DNA of 64,000 bases from contig NZ_CP109599.1 of the NCBI RefSeq assembly GCF_036231945.1, positions 2,884,501 through 2,948,500 of the forward strand. The letters run 5' to 3'. Both the position numbers and the translations under genes were made by a program. The DNA comes from Streptomyces sp. NBC_01429 (GTDB lineage Bacteria > Actinomycetota > Actinomycetes > Streptomycetales > Streptomycetaceae). The notes under the pieces were generated by a model. That model was not told the DNA's origin, made no database searches, and saw nothing but the letters and a program-made list of their open reading frames with translations. Within the stretch, counting starts at the first letter, position 1, and each line of letters opens with the position of its first letter. This document shows, piece after piece, positions 17,406-27,097 of this stretch.

Positions 17406-17977
17406 GCGCGGTGACCACACGACCCGTACGGCAGCCGCCCGTCGAGCGGCTGCCCGTCGAGCGGCTGCCCGCCCTGCGGACGCCCGTACAGCCGCCCTCC
17501 GCGCGGCGGGCGCGGGCCCAACGGCCCCCGGCCACGCGCACCCAGGCCCCCCGCGTCGCGGCCCCGCGCGTACCGGCCTACCGGATCCCCGTGCGGCGGC
17601 TGACGGTGCTGTACGACGCGGACTGCCCGCTCTGCGTGCACCTGCGGGCCTGGCTGATCCGGCAGCCCCAGCTCGTACCGCTCGACATGGTCCCGGCCGC
17701 TTCGGCGGAGGCCCGGCGGCGGTTTCCGGGCCTCGACCACGCGTCGACGCTCAAGGAGATCACCGTCATCGGGGACCGGGGCCAGGTCTACCGCTCCACC
17801 GCCGCCCTGATCGTCTGCCTCTGGGCGCTGGCCGAGCACCGGCCCAGGGCCAACTGGCTGGCCACCCCGGCCGGTACCCCCTTCGCCCGGGTCAGCATCC
17901 TGGCCGCCGCCAAGTACCGGGCGCGGACGGCGGCCTCCTGCGACGGGGCGTGCGAAGCGCCCGCGCCCTCGGATTAG
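17402..17977 (+). CDS. DUF393 (DCC family) thiol-disulfide oxidoreductase-like protein
   Basis: About 191 residues from a GTG that overlaps the previous stop (GTGA); GTG 17411 is an alternative start. The N-terminal 60 residues are Pro/Arg-rich with the repeated unit PVERL. The DCC signature YDADCPLCVHLRAWL (around residue 70) carries a CxxC pair as in thioredoxin-like folds, followed by LKEITVIGDRGQVYRSTAAL. Members are thought to be redox proteins, but no reaction is established. Its position between a membrane protein and a TetR gene, translationally coupled, suggests the membrane protein is its partner. Confidence 0.82.
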   Translation: MSAVTTRPVRQPPVERLPVERLPALRTPVQPPSARRARAQRPPATRTQAPRVAAPRVPAYRIPVRRLTVLYDADCPLCVHLRAWLIRQPQLVPLDMVPAASAEARRRFPGLDHASTLKEITVIGDRGQVYRSTAALIVCLWALAEHRPRANWLATPAGTPFARVSILAAAKYRARTAASCDGACEAPAPSD

Positions 17978-17988
17978 GCTCGGGCACT

Positions 17989-18744
17989 GTGAAGGACGAG
18001 AAGGACGAGAAGGACACGAAGCCCCCCGCCCCGGCGCCCGCCCCGGCCTCCGCGCCCAAGAGCGAGCAGACCCGCACCCTCATCCTCGAAACCGCGCTGC
18101 GGCTGTTCGCCGAGCGCGGTTACGACAAGACGACGATGCGGGCCATCGCCAAGGAGGCCGGGGTCTCCGTCGGGAACGCGTACTACTACTTCTCGTCCAA
18201 GGAACATCTCGTCCAGGGCTTCTACGACCGGATCGCCACCGAGCACCGCGCGGCGATCCGGCCCGTGCTGGACCGGGAGGTCCGGCTGGAGGCGCGGCTG
18301 GCCGGTGTGCTGACGGCATGGCTCGACATCGCTGAGCCGTACCGCGAGTTCGCCGCCCAGTTCTTCAAGAACGCGGCGGACCCCGACAGCCCGCTCAGCC
18401 CCTTCTCCCCCGAATCCGAGCACACCCGCGAGGCGGCCGTCTCCGTCCACCGTGAGGTGCTGGCCGGCTCCAGGACGAAGGTTCCGGCGGAGCTGGCGGC
18501 CACCCTCCCCGAGGTGATGTGGCTGGCCCAGATGGGGCTCGTGCTGTTCTGGGTGTACGACCGCTCGGAAGGCTCGGAGCGCTCCCGCCTGCTGGCGCGG
18601 CGCGGCGCCCGGCTGACCGCCCGCACCGTGGCGCTCTCCCGCTTCCGGGTGCTGCGTCCGCTCGTACGCGAGGTGCACGAGCTGTTCGCGGACTTCCTGC
18701 CGGGCATGGCGCGGACGGCCGCCTCCCGGGCCGGGAAGTCCTGA
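17989..18744 (+). CDS. TetR-family transcriptional regulator
   Basis: A 251-residue TetR regulator. A Lys/Asp/Pro-rich N-terminal tail (residues 1-25) precedes the HTH: TLILETALRLFAERGYDKTT, then MRAIAKEAGVSVGNAYYYFS. The rest is the ligand-binding helical domain. TAGGCT lies 8 bp before the GTG and overlaps the stop of the preceding gene, so an extra leaderless transcript is possible. It probably represses its own operon through the TTGAAC-N2-GTTCAA sites at 16892-16950. The ligand is unknown. Confidence 0.9.
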   Translation: MKDEKDEKDTKPPAPAPAPASAPKSEQTRTLILETALRLFAERGYDKTTMRAIAKEAGVSVGNAYYYFSSKEHLVQGFYDRIATEHRAAIRPVLDREVRLEARLAGVLTAWLDIAEPYREFAAQFFKNAADPDSPLSPFSPESEHTREAAVSVHREVLAGSRTKVPAELAATLPEVMWLAQMGLVLFWVYDRSEGSERSRLLARRGARLTARTVALSRFRVLRPLVREVHELFADFLPGMARTAASRAGKS

Positions 18745-18757
18745 GCGGGCATACCGT

Positions 18758-18783
18758 GCCCGGCGGACGCCACCGTGCCGGGC
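18758..18783. terminator. Hairpin between convergent genes
   Basis: GCCCGGC and GCCGGGC arms separated by 12 nt lie between the TetR gene and the phosphoesterase gene, which converge. No T-run follows, as is usual in Streptomyces. Confidence 0.5.
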
Positions 18784-18790
18784 GGCGCGC

Positions 18791-20173
18791 TCACGCCTGC
18801 CGGGAGGCCAGCTCCACGACCGTGATGTCGGAGGGCGCGCCGACCCGTACGGGCGGGCCCCAGGCGCCCGCGCCGCGCGACACGTAGAGCTGGGTGTCCT
18901 CGTACCGTTCCAGACCGGCGACGGTGGGGTTGGCCAGCTCGGCAAGGTAGTTGCCGGGCCACAGCTGCCCGCCGTGGGTGTGGCCGGAGAGCTGGAGGTC
19001 GACGCCGTGGCGCACCGCGTCGTGGATGACCACGGGCTGATGGGCGAGGAGTACGGACGCCCTGGCCCGGTCGCGGTCGCCGAGGGCCTTGCCGAAGTCG
19101 GGCCCCGAGCCCTCGCTCTCGCCCGCGACGTCGTTGACGCCCGCCAGATCGAAGCCGGCGATCTCGACGCGCTCGTTCTCCAGGGGCCGCATGCCCAGTT
19201 CGCGTACGTGGTCGACCCATTCCGCGGCGCCCGAGAAGTACTCGTGGTTGCCGGTGACGAAGAACGCGCCGTGCCGCGCCTCCAGGTCCGCGAGCGGCTC
19301 GGCCGCCGGGCCCAGGTTCTCGACGCTGCCGTCGACCATGTCGCCGACGACCGCGATCAGGTCGGGCCGGGTGGCGTTGATGGTGTCGACGATGCGCCGG
19401 GAGTGGGCGCGGCCCAGGATCGGGCCGAGGTGGATGTCGCTGACGACGGCGATACGGAAGCCGTGGGCGGCGCGCGGCAGCTTGGCGAGCGGGACGGTGA
19501 GCCGCTTCACGCGGGGGCCGCGCATCACGCCGTACATGCCGTTGCCCACGGTCGCGAGGGCGGCGGCGGCAGCGGCGCCACCGACGACACGGGAGACGAA
19601 CAGCCTGCGGGACGGTGCGGCGGACGGCGCGGCGGACGCCCCGGCAGGCGACACGGCAGGCGACGCGAGCGCGGACGCCGGTACCGGCTCGGCGGCAGAG
19701 GCAGCTGCCGGGGCAGAGTCAGCGGCCGGGGGCGGCGTGGCGCGCTCCGGCGCCCGGGGTACGGAGGCGGGCTCGGGCTCCGGCACGGGCGCCGTCTCGG
19801 GCGTCGGTTCCGCGGGCACCCCTCCCTTGGACCGCGCCGCCTCGCCGTCCCGGCGGCGCGCTGGCAGTCTCCTCAGTAGAGGCCGTACCGCCTCGCCCAC
19901 CACCAGTGCCAGCAGCAGATACAGCAGCACCGCCAGCCAGAGGAACCCCGGCCAGGCCAGCGCCCGCTGCAACCAGAAGGGCGCGCCCGCGCGCCCTGAG
20001 ACGGCAGCGCCCACGGCCAGCAGCGGCAGGACCACCGCGGCGACCGTGCCCGCCCGGCGGGCGAGGCCCCCCGGGGCCGTCGTATCGCGTACCAGGCGCA
20101 GCCATACGTACCAATGAGCCGCCGCGACCAGCGCGACGGCGACGAGCGCCACCAGAACGACGACGACCACCAC
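18791..20173 (-). CDS. Membrane-anchored metallophosphoesterase
   Basis: A 460-residue protein. The N-terminal 110 residues hold about four membrane helices. A disordered Ala/Pro/Glu-rich linker (about 110-190) and one more hydrophobic segment follow, then a calcineurin-like phosphoesterase domain. All metal motifs are visible: VVSDIHLG, VGDMVDG, TGNHEYF, LLAHQPV and LSGHTHGGQ. The GTG start is preceded by GGGGG. This architecture matches actinobacterial YkoQ/YaeI-type phosphoesterases, which act near the membrane. The substrate is unknown. Confidence 0.9.
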   Translation of the reverse strand: MVVVVVLVALVAVALVAAAHWYVWLRLVRDTTAPGGLARRAGTVAAVVLPLLAVGAAVSGRAGAPFWLQRALAWPGFLWLAVLLYLLLALVVGEAVRPLLRRLPARRRDGEAARSKGGVPAEPTPETAPVPEPEPASVPRAPERATPPPAADSAPAAASAAEPVPASALASPAVSPAGASAAPSAAPSRRLFVSRVVGGAAAAAALATVGNGMYGVMRGPRVKRLTVPLAKLPRAAHGFRIAVVSDIHLGPILGRAHSRRIVDTINATRPDLIAVVGDMVDGSVENLGPAAEPLADLEARHGAFFVTGNHEYFSGAAEWVDHVRELGMRPLENERVEIAGFDLAGVNDVAGESEGSGPDFGKALGDRDRARASVLLAHQPVVIHDAVRHGVDLQLSGHTHGGQLWPGNYLAELANPTVAGLERYEDTQLYVSRGAGAWGPPVRVGAPSDITVVELASRQA

Positions 20174-20212
20174 GAACGAGCCCCCTAGTCCCTTTTGTCC
20201 CTGTTGTTCGCG

Positions 20213-20461
20213 TTATCCCTGTGGGGCGCGCCGGAGCGCGCGTACGCCCCGGAACCCGATGACGCCAATGGCCGTCCCCAGAAGAAAGGACACGATGGCG
20301 AGGGTCAGATGCACCCAGAAGTACGCCGTCGGAGCACCGGCGTCGTCGAAGGCGAGTCCGCTGCCGTCCTGCCAAAGGTTCTTGACGAAGGTGACCCAGA
20401 TGAACCAGCTCCAGACCCCGAACGCGAGCAGGAACCAGGACACGGGGCGGCTGAGCTTCAT
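20213..20461 (-). CDS. Small two-helix membrane protein (SCO4848-type)
   Basis: An 82-residue protein with two membrane helices (about 8-28 and 46-70) joined by a polar loop containing NLWQDGSGLAFDDAG, and a basic C-terminal tail. It is divergent from the D-Ala-D-Ala carboxypeptidase gene and upstream of the phosphoesterase gene. From memory it resembles a conserved Streptomyces membrane protein family. No function is known. Confidence 0.75.
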   Translation of the reverse strand: MKLSRPVSWFLLAFGVWSWFIWVTFVKNLWQDGSGLAFDDAGAPTAYFWVHLTLAIVSFLLGTAIGVIGFRGVRALRRAPQG

Positions 20462-20546
20462 GGCTTCAGTATCGCCGGGGCCCTCGGAGGGGCAGCGGCG
20501 GGGTCCCGCGGAACGGCCGTTGTCGGGGCCATGTACGTTCTCGGTC

Positions 20547-21788
20547 GTGTCCGCTCTGAGAAAGACCGCTGTGACGGTCGCCGCCGCGCTCCTGCCCGCC
20601 CTGACCGCCGTACCCGCGTCGGCGGACGGAAAGGTCGACGGTCCCGACAAGAAACTGCCGCAGCCGCCCGCCTCGATGTCCACGGTCGGCGGGGCGAAGC
20701 TCGGAGTCGCGGGCACCCAGGTGCAGTTGGGCAATGGCGCGCCGGTGCTGCCCAAGAAGCTGACCGGCCGGTCCTGGATCGTCGCGGACGCCGAGCACGG
20801 CGATGTGCTGGCCTCGCACAACGCGCACTGGCGGCTGGCACCGGCCTCGACCCTGAAGATGCTCTTCGCTGACACCCTGCTGCCCAGGATGCCCAAGGAC
20901 GAGAAGCACAAGGTGGCGCCGGCCGATCTGGAGGGCATGGGCGCGGGCAGCAGCCTGGTCGGCGTGAAGGAGAACCTGACCTACAGCGTGCACGACCTGT
21001 GGCTGGGGGTGTTCCTGAAGTCCGGCAACGACGCCGTGCATGTGCTCTCGGAGATGAACGGCGGGATCCCCAAGACCGTCAAGGACATGCAGAAGCACGC
21101 CGAGGAGCTCCAGGCGCTGGACACGCACGTCGTCTCGCCGGACGGGTACGACGAGAAGGGCCAGGTCTCCAGCGCGTACGACCTCACCCTCTTCGCCCGC
21201 TCGGGCCTCCAGAAGAAGGACTTCCGGGAGTACTGCGCGACCGCGACGGCCCAGTTCCCCGGGGAGAAGAAGGGGAAGAAGCGCGAGACCTTCGAGATCC
21301 AGAACACCAACCGGCTGCTGACCGGCGCCAACGGTGTCGCGCAGTACCCGGGGATCGCCGGGGTGAAGAACGGCAGCACCACCCACGCCGGTACGACGTT
21401 CACCGGGGTCGCCGAGCGGAACGGCAGGAAGCTGCTGGTCACCGTCATGAACCCGTCCTCCACCGAGCCGCACGCGGTCTACCAGGAGGCGGCGCGGCTG
21501 CTGGACTGGGGCTTCGCCGCGGCCGGGAAGGTGACGCCGGTCGGTGAGCTGGTGCCTCCGAAGTCCGCCGTCACGGAGACGGAGGCGAGCCCCACGCCGG
21601 TGAACGGGGAGTCGCCTGCCGCCGCCCCCGGCGAAACGGTCACCGCCGCGAGCAGCGGCGGCTCGGACGGGGTGGGGATCGCGCTGGCCGTCGCCGGCGG
21701 GGTGCTGATCGCGCTGGCGGGGGGCGTGTTCCTGGTCAACCGGCGCTGGCCGCTGCCCGATCTGGTCCGTCGCCGTCCGCGTCCGTGA
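20547..21788 (+). CDS. D-alanyl-D-alanine carboxypeptidase (S11 family)
   Basis: A 413-residue penicillin-binding enzyme that trims peptidoglycan stem peptides outside the membrane. The signal peptide (residues 1-26, ending PASA) is followed by the catalytic domain: SxxK is STLK (Ser101/Lys104), SxN is SGND, and the third motif is KNGST in place of KTG. A C-terminal membrane helix (GVGIALAVAGGVLIALAGGV) anchors it. The GTG start lies 7 bp after a TACGTT hexamer, suggesting a leaderless transcript. The last 53 bp overlap the 3' end of the convergent BrkB gene. Confidence 0.9.
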   Translation: MSALRKTAVTVAAALLPALTAVPASADGKVDGPDKKLPQPPASMSTVGGAKLGVAGTQVQLGNGAPVLPKKLTGRSWIVADAEHGDVLASHNAHWRLAPASTLKMLFADTLLPRMPKDEKHKVAPADLEGMGAGSSLVGVKENLTYSVHDLWLGVFLKSGNDAVHVLSEMNGGIPKTVKDMQKHAEELQALDTHVVSPDGYDEKGQVSSAYDLTLFARSGLQKKDFREYCATATAQFPGEKKGKKRETFEIQNTNRLLTGANGVAQYPGIAGVKNGSTTHAGTTFTGVAERNGRKLLVTVMNPSSTEPHAVYQEAARLLDWGFAAAGKVTPVGELVPPKSAVTETEASPTPVNGESPAAAPGETVTAASSGGSDGVGIALAVAGGVLIALAGGVFLVNRRWPLPDLVRRRPRP

Positions 21789-22689
21789 CCTTCGCCGCCT
21801 CGCCCGCCCGCTCCTCTTCGCCCGCCCGCTCCGCCTCGGTACGGCCGCGCGTCGCCGTCCAGGCGGAGCAGAACAGCACCAGCTTCGCGGTGAAGTTGAT
21901 CCACAGCAGCAGCGCCACCGGCACCCCGAACGCGCCGTACATGCTCTTGGCCGCCACGCCCTTCATATAGCCGCCCAGCAGCAGCTTGAGCAGCTCGAAG
22001 CCGACCGCGCCGAGGAGCGCGGCGACCACGAGCCGGCGGCGCGGCGGATGTACGCGGGGCAGCAGCGTCAGGACGTACAGCAGAAGCAGGAAGTCGGCGA
22101 GTACCGCGACGGCGAGGGCGGCGATCTGGAGCAGCACGCCGCCCGCGCCGCCCTCGGGGATGCCGAGGCGGGCGGCGGTCCAGCCGACGGCCGTGGAGCC
22201 CAGGCCCGACGCGCCCACCGAGGCGAGCCCGACGGCGCCGAGGCCGAGCAGCACCAGCCCGTCCTTGCCCTTGAGCACGATCGGGTTGCCCTGTTCGCCG
22301 TCGTCCAGCTCCCACACGGCCCGCAGGCACTCGCGCATCGAGCCGACCCAGCCGATGCCCGTGAAGAGGAGCAGCGCGCCCGCCACCAGTCCGATCGTGC
22401 CGGCGTTGGCGACCAGGGCGTTGATGTCGAGCTGGTCGGCGATGCCGGGGACCTGCTTCTCGACGCTGTCCTGGATCCGGTCGAGCTGCCCCTTGCTGAG
22501 CAGCGCGGCGCCGATCGCGGCGCCGACGGTGATCAGCGGGAAGAGCGCGAGAAAGCTGATGAAGGTGATGGCGGCGGCGAGCCGTGACCAGTGGACCCGG
22601 TCGAGCGTCTCGTACGAGCGCCAGGCGTGGGTCCGCATCAGCCTGGCCACGAACGGACCGATGACGGGGAGTTTTTTCAGCCAGTCCAT
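21736..22689 (-). CDS. YihY/BrkB family membrane protein
   Basis: A 317-residue protein with six predicted membrane helices. The family signature is seen in RLAAAITFISFLALFPLI near the N-terminus and in the late VALLLWINFTAKLVLF. The C-terminal tail is acidic and Glu/Ala-rich. The function of the family is unsettled; it was once called RNase BN and is now treated as a possible transporter. Its 3' end overlaps that of the carboxypeptidase gene, so the two transcripts are antisense there. Confidence 0.9.
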   Translation of the reverse strand: MDWLKKLPVIGPFVARLMRTHAWRSYETLDRVHWSRLAAAITFISFLALFPLITVGAAIGAALLSKGQLDRIQDSVEKQVPGIADQLDINALVANAGTIGLVAGALLLFTGIGWVGSMRECLRAVWELDDGEQGNPIVLKGKDGLVLLGLGAVGLASVGASGLGSTAVGWTAARLGIPEGGAGGVLLQIAALAVAVLADFLLLLYVLTLLPRVHPPRRRLVVAALLGAVGFELLKLLLGGYMKGVAAKSMYGAFGVPVALLLWINFTAKLVLFCSAWTATRGRTEAERAGEEERAGEAAKVTDADGDGPDRAAASAG

Positions 22690-22853
22690 GGCGAAGATCT
22701 ACCCACGGATCGGCGGACATGCGTGGAAGGTGCCGCGAATCCCCGCTCGCGTCGCCCGGTGCGGGCCGCTCCATCACCCGTTCATACGAGTTCATCCGGG
22801 TAGCCCAACAAACGCGACAAAGAATGCGCTATGAGGGCGATACGGTCACCTCC

Positions 22854-24365
22854 ATGTCTGTCGACACCGCCGAGCACGGCTCTCACGCGCACGACTACTA
22901 CGACGACGATTCCGTCGTCTCCCTGACCGGCCGGGGCGGCACCGCCCCGACGACCGCCCTGCGGTTCGGCCCGCGCTCGCCCGACGAGGTGTGCGCGGCG
23001 GTACGCGGCAGCGGGGCGCGCGGTGCCATCGCGCGCGGGCTGGGCCGCAGCTGCGGCGACGCGGCGCAGAACGCGGGCGGTTCGGTCCTCGACATGACCG
23101 GGCTCGACCGGATCCGCGCGCTCGACGCGAACGCGGGCGTGGTCGTGTGCGAGGCGGGGGTGAGTCTGCGCCGGCTGATGGAGGTGCTGCTGCCGCTGGG
23201 CTGGTATCCGCCGGTGGCGCCCGGGAGCGCGCGGACGACGGTCGGCGGGGCGATCGCGGCGGACGTCCACGGCGGCAACCACCCGGCGGCGGGGTCCTTC
23301 ACGCGCCATGTGTCGTCGCTGGAGCTGCTCACGGCGGACGGCGAGCGGCGTACGGCCCTGCCCGGCACCCGGCTCTTCGACGCGACGGCGGGCGGCCTGG
23401 GGCTGACGGGGGTGATCCTGTCGGCGACCTTACGGCTGCGGCGCGTCGGGACCTCGCTGATGCGGGTGGACACGGAGCGGGCGGCGGATCTCGACGACCT
23501 GCTGGGGCGGCTCACGGAGCCGGGCGCCGCAGGCGCGGGGGCGGGAACGGGCGCGGGAACAGGAACGGGGACGGGCGCCTCAGCAGGGGCCTCAGCCGCC
23601 GCGGCAGGGGCCCCGGCCGCCGGGGCCGAGCACGCCGCCCCGTACACCGTCGCCTGGATCGATCTGATGGCGCGCGGGACGGCCCTGGGGCGCTCCGTGC
23701 TCCTGCGCGGGGAGCACGCGCCGCTGAGCGCCCTCCCGGCGCGCGCCCGGCGCAGGCCGCTCACCCACCGGCCGCCCTGGTCCCCGGCCGACGCGCCCGC
23801 CCCCGTACCGCCGGCCGGGCCGGTGGGGCGGGCGGCGGCGGCCCTCTTCAACGAGGTCTGGTACCGCACGGCCCCCCGCGCGCGGACCGGTGAGCTGCGG
23901 CACCTCCCGGCGTTCGGCCGGGCGCCGGGCGGCACCGTACGGCGGTCCGGGATCTACGGGCGCGACGGCTTCGTCCGCTACCAGTTCGCCGTCGGGTACG
24001 GACAGGAGGAGGCGCTGCGCCGGATCGTGGAGCGCGTCGCGCACCGGGGCTGCCCGGTCTTCCCCGCCGAACTCACCCGCTTCGGCGCCGGCGGCCCCGG
24101 CTGGCTGTCGTTCCCCACGCCCGGCTGGACGCTCGCGATGGAGCTGCCGGTCGCGGGCCGGTCGGGGCTCGCGCCGTTCCTCGACGAGCTGGACGAGGAG
24201 GTCGCCGCGGCGGGCGGCCGGGTCTGTCTGGCGCAGGATTCCCGGCTGCGGCCGGAGGCGCTGGCCGCGATGTATCCGCGGCTGGCGGAGTTCCGGGCGC
24301 TGCGGGCCGAGCTGGATCCGCGGGCGGTCTTCACCTCGGACCTGTCCCGACGGCTGTCTCTGTAA
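22854..24365 (+). CDS. DprE1-like FAD-dependent oxidoreductase
   Basis: A 503-residue FAD-binding (VAO/GLCD-type) oxidase related to decaprenylphosphoryl-ribose 2'-oxidase DprE1. FAD-domain features include GLGRSCGDAAQNAGG and APGSARTTVGGAIAADVHGG, and the C-terminus AMYPRLAEFRALRAELDP then VFTSDLSRRLSL matches DprE1. Residues 223-262 are a Gly/Ala/Thr-rich low-complexity insert. By my alignment from memory, DprE1 Cys387, Lys418 and Lys134 correspond to Ala428, Gln461 and a Gly here. Codon 193 (23430-23432) is TTA, so translation may depend on bldA. With the following reductase it would epimerise a polyprenyl-phospho-sugar or related substrate. Streptomyces has no arabinogalactan, so the substrate is open. 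Confidence 0.85.
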   Translation: MSVDTAEHGSHAHDYYDDDSVVSLTGRGGTAPTTALRFGPRSPDEVCAAVRGSGARGAIARGLGRSCGDAAQNAGGSVLDMTGLDRIRALDANAGVVVCEAGVSLRRLMEVLLPLGWYPPVAPGSARTTVGGAIAADVHGGNHPAAGSFTRHVSSLELLTADGERRTALPGTRLFDATAGGLGLTGVILSATLRLRRVGTSLMRVDTERAADLDDLLGRLTEPGAAGAGAGTGAGTGTGTGASAGASAAAAGAPAAGAEHAAPYTVAWIDLMARGTALGRSVLLRGEHAPLSALPARARRRPLTHRPPWSPADAPAPVPPAGPVGRAAAALFNEVWYRTAPRARTGELRHLPAFGRAPGGTVRRSGIYGRDGFVRYQFAVGYGQEEALRRIVERVAHRGCPVFPAELTRFGAGGPGWLSFPTPGWTLAMELPVAGRSGLAPFLDELDEEVAAAGGRVCLAQDSRLRPEALAAMYPRLAEFRALRAELDPRAVFTSDLSRRLSL

Positions 24366-24406
24366 CGAACGCACGACCACGCTCAACCCCCAAGGAGCAC
24401 TGAACG

Positions 24407-25162
24407 ATGAAGGACGCCTTCGGCACCCCGCAGTCCCTGCTCGTCCTCGGCGGTACGTCGGAGATCGGGCTCGCCACCGCGCGCCGGCTCATCGCCCGCC
24501 GTACCCGTACGGTCTGGCTGGCGGGCCGCCCCTCCCCCGCCCTGGAGACCGCGGCCGGCCGGCTGCGGAGGCTGGGCGCCGAGGTCCGTACCGTCGCCTT
24601 CGACGCGCTGGACCCCGGCTCGCACGAGGAGGCGCTGGGGAAGGTCTTCGCCGAGGGCGACATCGACATGGTGCTGATCGCCTTCGGGATCCTCGGCGAC
24701 CAGGCGCACGACGAAGCGGACCCGCTCGCGGCGGTCCGGGTCGCGCAGACCAACTACACCGGGGCGGTCTCGGCGGGGCTGATGTGCGCGGGCGCGCTTC
24801 AGACGCAGGGGCACGGCTCGCTGGTGGTGCTGACGGCGGCGGCCGGTGAACGGGCCCGCCGCGCCGACTTCATCTACGGGTCGAGCAAGGCGGGCCTCGA
24901 CGCGTTCGCCCAGGGCCTGGGGGACGCCATGCACTCCACGGGGGTGCACGTCATGGTGGTGCGGCCGGGCTTCGTCCGGACGCGGCGGACGGCGGGCCGC
25001 CCGGAGACGCCGCCGGTCACGACACCGGAGGCGGTGGCGACGGCGATCGAGCTGGGGCTGCGGCGGCGCTCGGAGACGGTGTGGGTGCCGGGGACGCTAC
25101 GGGTGATGATGGCGGGGGTGCGCCATCTGCCGCGCCCGCTCTTCCGGCGGCTGCCGGTCTGA
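24407..25162 (+). CDS. DprE2-like short-chain dehydrogenase
   Basis: A 251-residue SDR. The nucleotide-binding motif GGTSEIGLATARRL is characteristic of DprE2, the SDR active-site Tyr-x-x-x-Lys appears in IYGSSKAGLDAF, and VVRPGFVRT follows. It lies 41 bp after the DprE1-like gene with an AAGGAG-like ribosome site. In mycobacteria DprE1 oxidises and DprE2 reduces C2 of decaprenyl-phospho-ribose to give the arabinose donor. The conserved pairing implies the same oxidation-reduction epimerisation on another lipid-linked or free sugar. A 14-bp hairpin overlaps its stop codon. Confidence 0.87.
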   Translation: MKDAFGTPQSLLVLGGTSEIGLATARRLIARRTRTVWLAGRPSPALETAAGRLRRLGAEVRTVAFDALDPGSHEEALGKVFAEGDIDMVLIAFGILGDQAHDEADPLAAVRVAQTNYTGAVSAGLMCAGALQTQGHGSLVVLTAAAGERARRADFIYGSSKAGLDAFAQGLGDAMHSTGVHVMVVRPGFVRTRRTAGRPETPPVTTPEAVATAIELGLRRRSETVWVPGTLRVMMAGVRHLPRPLFRRLPV

Positions 25163-25181
25163 GCGTTCCGGCAGCCGCCGG
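25144..25181 (+). terminator. Perfect 14-bp hairpin spanning the stop codon
   Basis: CCGGCGGCTGCCGG (25144-25157) and its exact complement (25168-25181) flank a 10-nt loop that contains the TGA stop of the reductase gene. It probably ends the DprE1/E2 transcript. Confidence 0.75.
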
Positions 25182-25230
25182 TCCGGGCGGGGCCGCCCGC
25201 TCTGCGCTCCGCATCCGGGAGCCGGTGCTC

Positions 25231-25830
25231 TCAGGGGCAGGGGCGCAGGGCGGGCCGGTCCTGGTCGGCCGGGGTGCCCTGGGAGGGCACCGTCGAGGTC
25301 TCCGTGCCGCCGCCGAACGCGTACTCGTGCAGCTTGCGCCACACCCCGTCCTCGCCCTGCTGGTAGAGCGCGAAGGAGGCACAGCTCCAGGCCGCCCCGT
25401 ACTCGGACAGCTCCTCGTACGCCCGGTCCATCGCCTCCTCCGCGATGCCGTGCGCGACCGTCACATGCGGGTGGTACGGAAACTGGAGCTCGCGGACGAG
25501 CGGCCCCGACGAGTCCCTGACCCGCCGCTGGAGCCACATGCAGGCCGACGCGCCCTCCACGACCTGGATGAAGACCACCGGCGAGAGCGGGCGGAACGTA
25601 CCGGTGCCGGAAAGACGCATCGGGAAGGGCCGGCCGGCCGACGCGACCGCGGCGAGATGCGCCTCGATCGCGGGCAGCGCCGACGCGTCGACCTCCGTGG
25701 GCGGCAGCAGCGTGACATGGGTGGGGATGCCGTGGGCGGCGGGATCGCCGAAGCCCGCACGCCGCTCCTGGATCAGGCTGCCGTACGGCTCCGGGACCGC
25801 GATCGAAACGCCGAGCGTTACGGTCCCCAC
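25231..25830 (-). CDS. 2H phosphoesterase (2'-5' RNA ligase family)
   Basis: A 199-residue protein with the two His-x-Thr motifs of the 2H superfamily: THVTLLPP near residue 38 and HPHVTVAHG near residue 125. Such enzymes open cyclic phosphodiesters on small RNAs or nucleotides. The C-terminal 35 residues are a polar tail. It follows trpS on the same strand with about 100 bp between, and such pairing near trpS appears conserved in Streptomyces, from memory. The substrate is unknown. Confidence 0.87.
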   Translation of the reverse strand: MGTVTLGVSIAVPEPYGSLIQERRAGFGDPAAHGIPTHVTLLPPTEVDASALPAIEAHLAAVASAGRPFPMRLSGTGTFRPLSPVVFIQVVEGASACMWLQRRVRDSSGPLVRELQFPYHPHVTVAHGIAEEAMDRAYEELSEYGAAWSCASFALYQQGEDGVWRKLHEYAFGGGTETSTVPSQGTPADQDRPALRPCP

Positions 25831-25933
25831 ATCGTGCTCCTCAGTCGGTGTGTCGGGTGGTGGTGCGGACGGTCGCGCCGCCCGGCCCCATACTTGGCGG
25901 GCCCCGTGCTTGGTGGCCTCAGTGCTTGGCGGC

Positions 25934-27082
<1,149 letters not shown>

Positions 27083-27097
27083 CTAGAGTCCCTCTTT

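Noticed and set aside
16965..18744. Redox toxin-antitoxin or phage-defence locus around DUF393
   Set aside because: No nuclease, toxin or antitoxin domain is present; a TetR-controlled operon explains the layout.
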